The translations under genes were made by a program, and so were the position numbers. Below the pieces are notes generated by a model. That model was not told where the DNA came from and did not search any database. It saw only the letters and a list, made by a program, of their open reading frames with translations. From Nymphaea colorata (taxonomy: Eukaryota > Streptophyta > Magnoliopsida > Nymphaeales > Nymphaeaceae): DNA of 64,000 nucleotides. The stretch covers positions 15,463,151 through 15,527,150 of the forward strand of contig NC_045143.1 in NCBI RefSeq assembly GCF_008831285.2. The letters run 5' to 3'. This document shows, piece after piece, positions 35,901-48,473 of this stretch. The stretch's first letter is position 1, and every line of letters begins with the position of its first letter.

Positions 35901-37203
35901 CTTTGCCCCTGTTGCCAAACTGAAAACTGTGAGGGTCATATTAGCACTTGCCGTGAAAAAGGGGTGGAGCATGGATCAACTTGATGTTAAGAACGCATTC
36001 TTGAATGGCCATCTAGAAGAAGAGATCTATATGAGTATGCCTCCTGGATATGTTCAAAGCGGAAAATGTTGTCATCTTAAGAAAGCCTTGTATGGATTAA
36101 AGCAGTCTCCTAGAGCATGGTTTGAAAGACTGAAGATAGTGATGAAGACAAATGGATACAAACAGGGAAATGGTGATCACACCCTATTCATTAAGCAGAG
36201 AGATGGCCTGGTGAGTCTTCTTCTTGTGTATGTTGATGATATGATAGTCACAGGTGACGATGAAGAAGAGAAAAAGAAGATGAAGGAGAGGTTAGCTGCT
36301 GAATTTGATCTTAAAGATTTGGGTAAACTAAGGTACTTTCTGGGGATAGAGATTGCTCGGTCAGAGATAGGGCTGGTTATGAGCCAAAGGAAATACACTC
36401 TGGATCTTCTAAAGGAGACAGGCAAACTTGGATGCATACCCTTTCTAACTCCAATGGAGTCTGGTACAAAGATAAGCATCAAAACTGGCAACATCCTAGA
36501 TGAGGAAGGAAAAGGGCAGTATCAGAGGCTGATTGGTAAGCTCATCTATCTTACTCTTACTCGCCCTGATATTACTTATGCTGTGAATGTGTTGAGTCAG
36601 TTTATGCATGCTCCTACTGATTGTCACTGGAAGAGTGCAGAAAGAGTGTTGGGGTACCTAAAGAATGACCCAGGAAAAGGATTACTCTATACTCAGCAAG
36701 ACCAACTTAATATTGAAGGATACTCTGACGCAGATTGGGCAGGATGTACTGATACTAGGAGGTCTACCACAGGGTACTGCATCTTTCTGGGGGGTAACCT
36801 GGTTGTATGGAGAAGTAAGAGGCAGAAAGTTTGCTCTAGATCCAGTGCTGAGGCTGAATACAAGGTTGTGGCTATGGGAGTTACAGAAATGTTATGGTTA
36901 AAGATTCTCCTAGCAGATATTGGTGTTGAAACAGAAGAGAAGATGAGGATGTACTGCGACAACAAGTCTGCAATTAATCTTGTGAATAATCCCGTTTTGC
37001 ATGACAGAACTAAACATGTGGAGATTGATCGCCAGTTCATACGGGAACGCATAGATTCAAAGGAGTTGATCCTACCTTATATGAAGTCTGAAGATCAAAT
37101 TGCAGATGTTCTAACCAAAGCCTTATGTACATCTCAATTCGAGAAAAATGTAAGCAAGCTTGGCATGTTTGACATGTATGCCAAGCTTGAGGGGGAGTGT
37201 TAA
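32905..37203 (+). pseudogene. Copia gag-pol polyprotein with three premature stops
   Basis: One continuous frame of 1433 codons from MAEEMSLMID. Gag core about 25-230 (IRLNKDNYLSWSAALEI); CCHC knuckle at about 253 (CSHCNKSGHSVDFC); aspartic protease D356 in WIVDSGATHHM; integrase zinc region from about 492 (HERLGH); integrase core with first Asp at 551 (HSDVWGP) and Glu at 650 (MAERKN). The second catalytic Asp is His at 614 (RTHNAREY). RT has YVDD at 1109-1112; RNase H begins YSDADWAG at about 1273. Stops: TGA 34279 (codon 459), TAA 34504 (534), TAG 34906 (668); no frameshift. The two long open parts are 32905-34281 and from about 34909 to 37203. The final TAA lies 6 bp inside the 3' LTR. 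An upstream in-frame ATG at 32857 is possible, but MAEEM fits gag better. Confidence 0.92.
37187..37197 (+). other. Polypurine tract of the young copia element
   Basis: The purine-rich ttgagggggag lies immediately before the TGTTAACA start of the 3' LTR. Confidence 0.85.
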
Positions 37204-37475
37204 CATATCATGTGTAGGGAACCAGGTCTGGATCCAGACCCGGTCCCTTGGGCATGGGTACCGAGAGTGGCTCGGTACCCTAGGCGGTTTTCCCTCTTAT
37301 TTAATCCCACTTATGGTGTAATTGTTGATTAAGTGGAATAACATTTTCTCTCTCCTAGGGTTGCGGTTGTGCTCCTAGGTTAGAGCTTCTCTGTGGTTTT
37401 TCACCTCTCTTTAAGGTTTTCCACGTATATTGTGTGTTCCTTCTCTTTTTCTCCATCTTGGTGTGTGTTTCTACA
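37198..37475 (+). repeat. 3' LTR of the young copia element (278 bp)
   Basis: About 97.5% identical to the 5' LTR without indels (7 differences counted by eye, 5 of them C/T or G/A). It is followed by ggtgt, the right copy of the target duplication. Confidence 0.93.
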
Positions 37476-40400
37476 GGTGTGATACTTGGTTTGCAATCCT
37501 CCATCTTTACTCTTTCAAGAATGTCCTTAGCATACTTGGTTTGACATGAGAGAATTCCCTTTTCTATCCAAGTCACTTCGACTCCTAAAAAATAGCTCAA
37601 TCTGCCAAAATCTTTGACAAGAAACTCCTTGCAAAAGGCATTAACAAAATTTTGAAAAAATATGGAACAATTTCTAGTTAGGATCATGTCGTCAACATAC
37701 ACAATGAGCAAAAGAGTGTTTTATCTTTGATGCAATGTAAACATAGACAGATCAGCCATACTAGTAAAGAAACCATAATCAAGAAGAAAACTGCTTAGTC
37801 TAGCATACCACGTACGCGACGCTTGTTTCAGACCATAAATGGCTCGCTGCAATTTGCAAACATATCCTAGTTTTGTTTTATCTTTATACCCGGGAGGCTG
37901 TTTCATGTATACATCTTCGTTAATTGCACCGTGTAAGAAAGAGTTTTTAATATCTAGCTGCCTTATTTCCCACCGTCTAACTGTAGCAATAGAAAGAACC
38001 ATTCTAATAGTGGTAGGGCGAACCAATAGAGAAAAGGTTTCATAGAAAACAATTCCCTCTTTTTGAGTGAAACCTTGAGCAATAAGTCTAGCCTTGAGTT
38101 TTTCCAATGACCCATCTGATTTTAGTTTGGTTTTAAACACCCATTTCGATCCTACTAGATTCATCTTTAGATCATAGGGTACGAGTCTCTAGGTTTTATT
38201 TTCATCTAACGCTTTAATTTCTTCATCCATAGTCTTCTTCCAGCCTGGTTTCCCAAGAGCTTCATTAGCACTTGAAGGTTCTTTGGAAATATCTTGGTAT
38301 AAAATGTGTAAGTTGGCATACTTGGGGATTTGGTTTGAAAGTTCCCACCATCGATCTAGTGAGCATCGTTCTAATCATAGCTGGAGGAGAAATAGTAGTA
38401 ATATCATGCGCACCTTGTTCCAAGTTTTCAGCCGTGGTCATGTCAAGTATTTCATGCCCGCTTTGATCTTGTTCTAAGTTTTCCAGCTGATCATGAACCG
38501 ACTGTTCATTGGCTGTCATAGTACTGTCTTGATCTTGTTCCTTGTTTTCAGTCGCGACTCTCTCATGCTCGCCTTGATCATGATTATCCAGTTGATTGTG
38601 ATCAGGCTGTACATTGATCATCATATTCTCAATCAAAGTCTCTTGAAGCTGAGAGTGGGTATCAATCTCACCTCTTTCTTCCTCATGAGTATCATTTGTT
38701 CGAATAAGTCTATCATCTTTGGAAGCCGGTTACTCTATGTCCTCTTGTTCCTCACCAAAAGAAATTAAATATGAAGTTAGACTCTCCATCATATAATTGA
38801 GCAGGATTTTTATAAGGAAAAAAATGTTCATCAAAACAAACATGTCGAGAGATAAACATTTTTCCAGTAGCCGGATAAAAGCAAGCCGGATTCAAGCAGC
38901 GATAACCTTTGTGACTATCACTATACCCAAGAAAAACACACAACAATGATTGGTGCTCCAATTTATCTCTTGCATAATCTCTCAAGTAAGAGAAACATTG
39001 GCGTCCAAAAACACGAAGAAAATCATATTTGGGATGTTGTCCAAAAAGCTTTAAATAGGGAGAATCCATCTTAAGAGAAGACGATGGTAGCCTATTAATC
39101 AGAGAAACAACAACGATAAAGGCTTCAAGCAAGAAACGCTTGGGAACATTGGCATGCAACATCATGGTCAAACCCAATTCTATAATGTTCTGATGTTTTC
39201 TTTCTGTCGTACCATTTTGTTGTTTAGTGTATGGGCAAGAAAACTGTTGTTTGGTTCCAAGAGATTTTATATAATCTCTAAATTTTGTACTCATATATTA
39301 TCCTCCTTCATTTGATTGAAAAACTTTTATCCTTTTATTAAATTGTGTCTCAACAAATTTTGGGAAATGCTGGAAACAAACAAAAAAATCAGATTTGGAC
39401 TTCAAGGGTTATAGCCAAGTGAATCTGGAATTCATCAATAAAAGTCACATAGTGCCGAGAACCATATTGAGAACAAACAGGCACTGGTCCCCATAGATCA
39501 GAGTGAATTTTTTCAAAAAGGTCAACATATTTATCTTCACGTTCAAGAAATGGCAACCTACAAGATTTGCCAAGTTGACAACTATGACAAATAGAAGTTC
39601 TATGAACTGAAGAGCAAACATTAATCAAATTTTTCTGCTGAAAATGTCTCACAACGCCATTATGGGGATGTCCTAATCTGAAATGCCATTGTTCTTCTGA
39701 AACACGCCGAAATCTGGATGAGAAATATGTTGTTTGCTTGGCCTTACCGATAGTGTAAACTCTGTCTCGCTTACTGCCCTGTGCCACTATTTTCCCTATT
39801 CTTCTATCCTTTATAAGACAACATGATGAGGAAAATTAAAAAACGTATGGTAATTCACTAGTTAGTTGACAGACAGAAAGTAAATCTTTCTTTAATTTAG
39901 GAACATATAGAACATGAGAAAAAGGAATTGATGATCTACCTGTATCAATTTCACTTTTACCAATATGAGTTATGGGAAGAGACGTGCCATCTCCAACAAT
40001 AACGTGATCACATCAATGATAAGGAGAGATTTTAGAAATCTTACCAGGGTTCCCAATCATGTGAGCTGAAGCTCTGATGTCAATCAACCATTCAGAGTCA
40101 TTGCATCATCAATAGTGATAGTGGTGAGAGCTTGTTGGGCATCCTCGGCTTGATAAGCATGGTTGAATCGTTCAAAACATTTGATGGCAGAATGATATTT
40201 TTTACCATAGATTTGACAGACAATTGGATTTTTCTTTCTCTTCTCGTCACCATTAGTAGAGAGATTAGAATTTTCACATGGCCGATCATGTGGCCGATTT
40301 TGATAATGTCCACGTCCTTTATAGCAACGTCCACGCCCACGGCTACGTCCTGATTGTTGGTGTGTCATTGCCATGATAGGAGGAGCGGGACTTTTTAACC

Positions 40401-41017
40401 ATGAGTCAAAACTTTTAAGGAGAGAAACAACCTCTTCATAAGGAGGTGTAGGAGGACGAATCATGGATGCAATAAATGCTTTGTATCCTTCTCCAAGTCC
40501 TTGAAGTAGCTAGTAAACTTGTGCCCCCTCATCAACAGATTTTCCAATAGTTGAAAGATCATCACATATTTGTTTGAATTTGTCTATATATTCTTCCATA
40601 GAGTTGTCATTCTTCTTAAGCGTAGTGAGAAAATGCGTGAGATCTCTCACGTGATTTTCGAGAGAAGGCATTCATAAGAGCTCTCCAGATGTCCTTGGAT
40701 GTCTCAAAGCCAACAACAAGGCCAAGAGCACTTTCAGATAGGTGCTGGTAATCCACACCTTGATTAAATGATCAGTCTTTCTCCAAGCAGTAAAATGGGG
40801 ATTGGGTACCAATTTCTGAGAAGAAGAATCATCGATACGTTTTGGTGGAGCAGCAACCTCGCCAGTCAAAAAAACCTTGAAGATCTTGGCTCTCAATCAG
40901 TGCCAAGATCTGTGTCTTCCACAGAAGAAAATTCTCAGCTCGAAGCTTGAGTGGGACGAAGTTGGACACATTGATTGTGTAGGGATAAGGAAAAATAATT
41001 GTGGAAGATGACGCCAT
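37476..41017 (-). pseudogene. Old minus-strand copia gag-pol, 5' portion (gag to RT)
   Basis: Reading right to left: gag start MASSSTIIFPYPYTINVSNF at 41017; gag pieces to 40464; a zinc knuckle at about 40230 whose second Cys is Tyr (CQIYGKKYHSAIKC); a protease with DIRA where DTGA is expected (WLIDIRASAHM, about 40090); pre-integrase WHFRLGHPHNGV near 39690 and integrase HSDLWGPVPV near 39495; integrase C-terminus YTKQQNGTTERKHQN near 39235; RT start VGSKWVFKTKL at 38155 with LDIKNSFLHGAINEDVYM; and the active-site IVYVDDMILT at about 37705. Frameshifts and stops separate these blocks. The same element continues at 31591-32314 beyond the young insertion. Confidence 0.88.
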
Positions 41018-41065
41018 ATATCCTCTAGTTGCAGATGAAAAAGAAATGTTAAGTTGAAGGAGAAA

Positions 41066-41087
41066 AACCTAGAGCTTTTACCAATAG
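41066..41087 (-). other. Degenerate primer-binding site of the old minus-strand copia
   Basis: On the minus strand TTGGTAAAAGCTCTAGG resembles the copia PBS form TTGGTATCAGAGC with several changes. Sequence further right (41088-41340) does not match the 3' LTR, so the 5' LTR is lost or replaced. Confidence 0.45.
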
Positions 41088-41397
41088 GTTTCGGCAAACC
41101 TCCCTCGAGCGGGTGTTGAAGCAAGGTGTCCCAGCAGGAGAGGCGGCCGGAGAAACGTTGATTCCGGCCAGCACCGGGATCGGTTCCGGTCGAGCACCGG
41201 TCCATTGGAAGTGCAACTTCCAGATGATGACTCCTGTTAAATATCCTGGCAAGAGACGATCGGTGGAAACAAAACCAAATCTCAGACTTAATATGCAGAT
41301 AAGGCAGCTCTAACTTACTCTGTTGTATGGAGCAGGTTTCAGCATCTGGTTATTGAAACTTTGATAGTTTGATTTGTAATGTTGATCATGTTTGGAG

Positions 41398-41480
<83 letters not shown>
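41398..41480. repeat. TA microsatellite
   Basis: Uninterrupted ta run of about 83 bp. Confidence 0.97.
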
Positions 41481-41483
<3 letters not shown>

Positions 41484-42519
41484 AAAACTAAACCGTGACT
41501 TTTGTTTTTCATGTCATTCAAAGACCGTCTGTCTTGTTGATTGGACAGTCTTTTTTATTATTTTTTTGTGCATGGTGGTGTAAAGGGAGGGGGGGGTGAG
41601 GAATTTGTCCCTCCTTGCTACTTGACAGTGGCACCTAGGTGGCAAGGGGGATGAATCCCCCCTGCTGCCCAACGGTAGCGCCCAGGTGCCGACTGGTATA
41701 GTTGGCAAACTCGGGAATCAGACTCAGATCGGTACACGACTGGGTCAATGGGTTGACTTGATGACTTGATCGGGTCAGGTATCGGATATCAAACTCAGAC
41801 CAGCATGTGTCCAGGTCAATGGGTTGACTCGACGACTTGGCTGGGTCAGGTCAAACAACCTTTGCTTAATTAAAGTGTTTATTTATTAAACACAATTTGA
41901 ATTATACAACTACAAAATATCTAACAACAATGTGCAAAGAAAGTGAACATACAACAATGGAAACCTTTACCTACATAATTAGCATATGGCTCGACCTGTC
42001 CTACATATAAAATATAATAGATGCTTGCGTCCCTCTTGCATGGCACAATCTATCCTAGGCATATAATGTGTTGTACACTAAAAAAGTGGCGCAAGTGTAC
42101 ATCTGTGACTCTGTGAAACTACAACATAAAGTCTGAAGAGGTATATTATACAAATTCATCATCATATCATAAATATAAGTCGACATATACAAGCAACATC
42201 AAATTATGCAATGAAATTGCTTAGATAGCTAATATGTCATAAAAATTCAAACTCAAAACGTAAATATAAAATATAGTTGGAAACTTGAAAAAGACATGAT
42301 GCGTGCTTGATCACGAAGCTTTCATCAATTCATTCTTTCATAGGAACAACCAAAAATTTATATTAATTTGAGTTTATTATAATCTTGGGTTCTGATATAT
42401 ATGACATATCATGAAATATACAAAATAACTAGTACTAACATGTAATGCCCACAAGAATCAAACCTGAGATACATTGTGTACGTGCCATAGATTTGACCAG
42501 CTACACTGTAGGCTGGTTG

Positions 42520-42541
42520 GAGAGAGAGAGAGAGAGAGAGA
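42520..42541. repeat. GA microsatellite
   Basis: Short uninterrupted ga run. Confidence 0.85.
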
Positions 42542-44442
42542 AAGCGAGAGAATAAGAAGGAAAAGAAGAGGGACAAAAACCGATCCACTTGGCCTCTATA
42601 GCAGCACTCCTAATCCTAAGATCAACACTCCTTAATTCCATCAAAATAGCACCATCCCATATTCAAAGTAATGATGTGGCTACAACACGCCATCCAATCT
42701 ACCCAGTTGCACTATACATCATTTGGAGAGAGAAAGAAGGGGGGAGAGAGAGTGAGAGGGAGGGAGAGATCTATGTCTTGGGCATGCTGACCAAAGTGAG
42801 AAAGACCTCTCTAGACATGAAGGGTGCAATAGTTTGAGATATAGATATAAAAAGAAAATACATACACAAAAAAAGCGATCAAGTAGCATGACTTAGCATA
42901 CTTCAAAAGTAACGTGACACATATGAGACAACTTTCAAGATTTAGATAAATAGTCTTGATTTTTTAGCAACAGAAAATGATAGTAAACATAAGAAAACTT
43001 ATAGCTAGGATAGGAACTTTTGGGTTTTCCCATGTATCACATTAAGACAATATGCATGAGATATATAACATGTTGCAATGAATAATCATTTGCAAATATT
43101 TTACATGCAAAAAAAGAAGGTACACCCACAAAACCAACATGCACTAGATATACAATTGTACAGTCTTAAAGAAAATAGGACCACTCCCTATGGTAGCTTC
43201 AATAAAAAAAGAGAAGACAAAAAATACATAAAAACTTGTGGTATGTTAGTTTGAATAATGGTAATATAATTATGTTGCGTAGAACCATCAAAAATCAATT
43301 ATACATTGCAGAACCAATCAGAAAGATCTGTTTATATGTAGGCCAATTTTTCTTCAAACTTATTGTTCTTTGAAATCTCATTAAAACTTGGTTTAGGTAA
43401 AAGGTTCATAGCACCAAATTTGGCAACATGCTATTGACAATCTCCTCTTCCCAATTAGGCTTTTGCTAGGTCGAAACTCTAATCCCCTGTTGGCATATAC
43501 CCTGTTCCAATTTCACATTTAGCAGTTTGATGCAGGCACCATACGTATGTCCATTTGTTTATGTGCAAAGCCATTGATTAAGATAATAGAAATTGCACCT
43601 TCAAAATGATAACCCATAAATCAATTATCAAAATTTTGAGCTAAATCACATTAGAAACTACAATTGTAATTGTATTACACTCAAGTTTACTTGAGGATCT
43701 GGACACCACGTTATGCAATTTAAATTTGCACATCCTAAAAGTGGATTGAAAACAAACACAATATCTGTGATGGATCACCAATACTTTGTGAATTTAAGCA
43801 ATCTAAGTTATAGAATGCTCTTAGATGTGAACCATTACACTTGCTAAAGGAAGCACTCTTGTCCTATGCTAGCTTGGGATATCTCAAAATTTTGAAGTAA
43901 CCTCTAAGAATGTATACTCATCAGAAATGAATCTTATTTGTGCTGATGGGATCATTTCCATTCAATTGGGATCAGTAATAAGTGTTTCTGGAGGCTAGAT
44001 TTCATGACAATTGGGCACCATTAGTAATTTTTGATCATTGGCTCCCAATCAGCGACATTAATGGATGTTTAATGGTTGGGCACTGTCAATGATTTTCTGT
44101 CAGTGTTGTTCGGTCAACGACACTGATGGTGTTTAATCATGGGGAAAAAATATCATTGTCTGTTCCATACATTGACAAAATAATAGTGTCAATGAAAGAA
44201 TGAATGTTAGAAATTCTGACAGTCGATCAATGTCAACAATTCTCACTACATTAAGAGGAACAAGTAGAGTCTTATATCAACACAAAGCTAGTAATTTTTG
44301 TTATCAAAGTTAGTATGTTTTACACAGTATACAACACTACATATTACAAAACATGGGCACATATATACAAAAATGAATAATAAAGTAAAAAAAACACAAT
44401 GAGTGTCTTTCCAATTCCCTAGACTCCATTAAACAACTAATG

Positions 44443-47400
44443 CTAGTGACTAAAATAAAACAAAAGCTGGCTCGCAAATACTTGTCCTTGATGGCTCACC
44501 TTGAATAGACCAACTTTGCTCATCTCACCTTTTACATTAGAAGAACCTGGCATAGCAAAAATGGCTACTGCATGATTCCATTTCACCATTCCAAAAGAGT
44601 CCACAATAAAATCTCTATGATCCATACCATGATCTATCATCCAATGATTAGGAAGATATTGAAACTGTTGCGACAAAAATATGTGCTGCTGATCTATGAA
44701 TGAACCAATTGAGCTGCAAAGGATCCATCAAGGGAATGCTGAACTTGATTAGATGAATAGAATCCTTCTACAGTAAAAAAAAAACTTAGGGAATGTATCT
44801 ATCCGTAGGATCTATTGAGAATTCTTGCATTTTACTCCATTGGTGCATGGTGAATTTCAGAAAATAATGGAGTAAATGAGCAAAGGCAAACTAGAAATTC
44901 AGAGATGTCTAATCAACCTAAGAAGCTGAAGACAAATGTTTTGGAGAGTAAGTCCAATTGAAGTGCCAAAGATCATCAATGGAACTACAATCAAACCTGA
45001 ATAATTTAAAGTTTTAAGTTGGACATAATGAATAGACTTTCTAGCAACCTTTTCAGGATATTGGGATAGAAATATCACTCCTTCATTGAGATCCTCACCC
45101 TTTTCATGTAATTCATGGATCTATTACAAAAAGATAAAGTATTATTAATTAAATAAATAATTTGTAACAACTTAGTATAAGTAACATGCAAATTTACGTT
45201 TACATGATTGTGAAGCTAGTCATGAAACTTGGACTTCTGAATGTACTCCACGTCTTCAAGCCTTCTATGATATTGCTTCTTAATAATATTTAAGTGCATC
45301 CTATATCATGGCATTCAGGATTGGTATTAGAGTATGGTTATTTTAATGTTTCCATAGATAGAAAAATTACTATAAATAGTGTGTGCTTACTCGATATATG
45401 TTGCAATAGCCTCATGATTGAACAACACATAAGTGTGTGCTTAATATAACCATGTATCATCCATAGTGAAACAATCACTTCCACCGAAAACATGTCCTTT
45501 TTGAAGAGTTGAAGATGTATTAATGCAACACCTTTAGCTTGTTCTGAATTGCATATGAGCCTGTTAAATTAAGTCAACACTCCATGGAAATATCCAGCAC
45601 GAAATTCCAAACATTCATTCACCAATTAGCCTTCTACAATTGATCCTTCCGATTGGCTTCTGTTATGCACAAAAATATTAATTTTAGTGAATACCTAGTG
45701 CAAGTTCAAACCAATTACAAATAAATAATGATAAATCAGCATATGTTCAATATTTTTTATTGTTAAAACTCATCAAATACAATACCTTTCAATTCCATAC
45801 ATTCAAAGATACTGTGCTAGACCACATAATCAAACTTCCTTTGCTAAATGGATAGGTAATGAACCATGAAGTAAAAAATGCAGGTGGAAACATTCCCTCC
45901 ATGTAGGATAATATTACTAGAACATGTTCTCCTAATTGTCTTATTCCATATTTCTTTTCTACCTTAGAACATAATTCTTTACAAAATCAACACAGCTCAA
46001 TCAACACTACTCCACATTGATGAGGCAAGGGTTTCCTCAAAGACAAATGCAGAAATTAATGCATAAGCATATGACAATCATGACTCCTTAATCATGAAAT
46101 TCTATGTTCCTTTACATTTACATGGCATGAGATATTTGCTGCATAATTATCTCGAACTTTTAGGCCTTTTAAAACCTTGCAAAAAATAGTCCTTTCTTCC
46201 TTCATCATCGAGAATCAAGCATCAGGCAAATACATGTTTCCTTCTTCAAATTGTGGATGGAGCAGATGTTTGATATTCATCTCCTTTAAGTCCAATCTAG
46301 CATTTAGGTGAACCTTTTCCTTTTCCAATATATTTAGTAACGTGCCAATGATGTGGTCACATATATTTTTCTGAATGTGCATTACATCTAAATTATAACA
46401 CAAAGTGTTATCTTGTCAATATGGTAATATGAAAAAATATGATTCTTTTGTCCAGTTGTATGGCAGTTCATGTTGTAATTCTTTGGTGTGATGCACATTG
46501 ATATCATCACAACCACCCCATTGTTGGAATACTTCTGAACCAGATAAAAGTATCAAAGCAATATTTGTTTCAATCACTCAATCAAATGATGTCATATGTC
46601 GTCTCAAATGATGACTTTGAGGTGGGAACCTATGATATTTCATGTAACACATTTTCTTACTATATTTCAAATGAAGGTAATGTGTATCTTTGTGACATAG
46701 CAGACATGTCAACTTTCCTTTAGTGTTCCACCTAGATAAATCTGTATATGCTGGAAAATCATTTATATTCAATAATAAAGTACCACACATCTAAAAGTAT
46801 TCCTTTTTTGATGCATCATACGTTTGCACACTCCATCCTTCAACAATTTCAACTCATCAAACTGAGGTAGCAATAGCACATCTATTTTAATTCCAGGTGA
46901 TTTTGGCCCAAATATCAAGAGAGACATTATAATTGATGGCTTCTTCATACATATCCATTGAGGTAAGTTATATGAGAATAAAAATACTGGCCAAACACTA
47001 TATGATGTGCTTAGATTTCTGTATGGATTGAAGCCATCACTAGCCAAACCAAATCTAATGTTACGACTTTTAGCAGCAAAAGTATGATGCATCTCATCAA
47101 TTTTTTTATATGCATGCACATCTAAAATGCCTTATAAGGCCATCTTTGGTTTGTCCTTCATCATGCCATGGCATTAATGATGCCATTTTTGTTGACATAT
47201 GTAATCTCTCCAGTCGATTTATTACTGAAAAATATCCTAGAGTATTTGCAACAACTTTGTGAACCACAAACATCACATCTCTTTTTCATAAAATGTTCTT
47301 TCCAAAATAACATGCAATTGTTTAGACAAACATATATTTTTCATAGCTGAGGCCCAAACCATATGCAATTTCCTCCACTTTATAATATGTTTTAGGTATT

Positions 47401-47791
47401 TGCACTTGTTCTAGGAATGCTTCAATCAATAAATCGGGCAGCATGTTGAATGATTTGTTACTCCAACCATTAAACATTTAATGTCATACAAACGTAAAAG
47501 GAAAGATAATTTTAAAATATTTTTGCATCTAGGATATAACTCATTGTTTGCATCATTCAACAGCTTTGTATATACATCATTAGCTCCACATTCTCTTCCA
47601 TCAGTCTCATACTCTATCTCACAATGCAATCCAAGTTCTCTAGAATATTCATAAGTTGTTGCAATCAATTCATCTACTTTGCCCATTTCCTCTTCACTAG
47701 CATCTTTGCTTCTCTCTATTGACTGTGATATGGATTCACTGTGATAGTGTGAATGAGTATAACACAGAAATGTCCCAATACAATAACCCAA
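44443..47791 (-). pseudogene. CACTA (En/Spm) TNP2-type transposase, degenerate
   Basis: Read right to left, the blocks follow TNP2 order. ELYPRCKNILKLSFLLRLYD lies near 47540. RNIRFGLASDGFNPYRNLST (about 47065) is followed by YNLPQWICMKKPSIIMSLLI and GPKSPGIKIDVLLLPQFDEL. LLLNINDFPAYTDLSRWNTK (about 46780) is followed by GKLTCLLCHKDTHYLHLKYS and MKYHRFPP. LDVMHIQKNICDHIIGTLL lies at about 46390, and DNYAANISCHVNVKEHRI near 46140. SQSEGSIVEG lies near 45650, and GVIFLSQYPEKVARKSIHY near 45060. The transposase of CACTA elements cuts the CACTA ends and moves the element. Stops and frameshifts occur throughout, so it is inactive. The blocks left of about 45000 are weaker. Element termini were not established. 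Confidence 0.88.
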
Positions 47792-48438
47792 ACCTCAATG
47801 TGGGCCCATCAACGATGGAGATCTCTTATGTGTGCAAGTGTGAAGGTGCGGTGCTCGAACAAACTAATGAGAGGAAGGGAATGAAAGGGAATTATAAATG
47901 GAGGATGAGAAAGAGTCTACTTGGCTAGTAGACTCACCTGACATGTTTCAGGCAAAGCCAATAAATGGTGGTCTTGGAGTGGCCAGCTACTGCAACAGTT
48001 GCGATCACATACTCTGTAGTGGCTGGTTGGTAAATCTAAAACTAGAAATGAGTGGCAGCTCATATCTGCCCTTACAGGCTAAATCAAGGGTTGCTGAAAT
48101 CGAGACGGAGATTGGCGGACAGACACAAAAGGCAAACACAAGGGAAGTAGAGAAGAACTTACCTTAGCACCATGGCAAGGTGTCTCCTCGGTTCGTTCTA
48201 TAGCCAGTTGGCGCCCGGAGCTTATCTTCCCAACTAGCAAACTAGCCAAGTTCTTGATTGGATGGATAAGGTGGATGATCCAGATTGGCCCAGATCAAGT
48301 AATTCCATAAGACAGTTGCACGTCGAGAGCAGAGTTGCTGAGGATGGTTGCTTGATCTCCTCATACGACAGAGACCTCCACATCCGGGGGGAGTTGCAAC
48401 ATAAAGACATTGTCGGGATGCTGATGGACTGTCGAATC

Positions 48439-48473
<35 letters not shown>

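Larger units (their letters stand above)
32315..37475 (+). mobile_element. Young Ty1/copia retrotransposon, structurally complete, nested in an older copia
   Basis: 5161 bp with 278-bp LTRs at both ends, a PBS, one unshifted gag-pol frame and a PPT. A 5-bp near-matching duplication of the target flanks it. The domain order gag, protease, integrase, RT, RNase H is that of Ty1/copia. The LTRs differ at about 7 of 278 positions, mostly transitions, so insertion is recent relative to its host element, whose frames are full of lesions. It inserted in the opposite orientation, between the RT and RNase H parts of the older element. Three premature stops and a mutated integrase active site make it non-autonomous now. 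Confidence 0.93.
41088..44442. other. Intergenic, no gene recognised
   Basis: Holds a TA microsatellite (41398-41480), a block at about 41630-41850 with repeated ggtcaatgggttgact (also echoed at 30760-31000), and GA tracts at about 42520 and 42725-42770. The part 43950-44240 has many short tgacactg / cagtgt / gacatt motifs on both strands. It resembles a CACTA subterminal region and may belong to the transposase remnant on its right. Confidence 0.45.

Noticed and set aside
44244-48021. A complete CACTA element bounded by CACTACA and GTAGTG
   Set aside because: The flanking triplets tct and gct do not match fully, and subterminal-like motifs lie outside the left point rather than inside it.
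48205-48225. Possible gypsy primer-binding site ttggcgcccggagc
   Set aside because: No LTR end, gag or pol sequence follows, so the match is probably chance.
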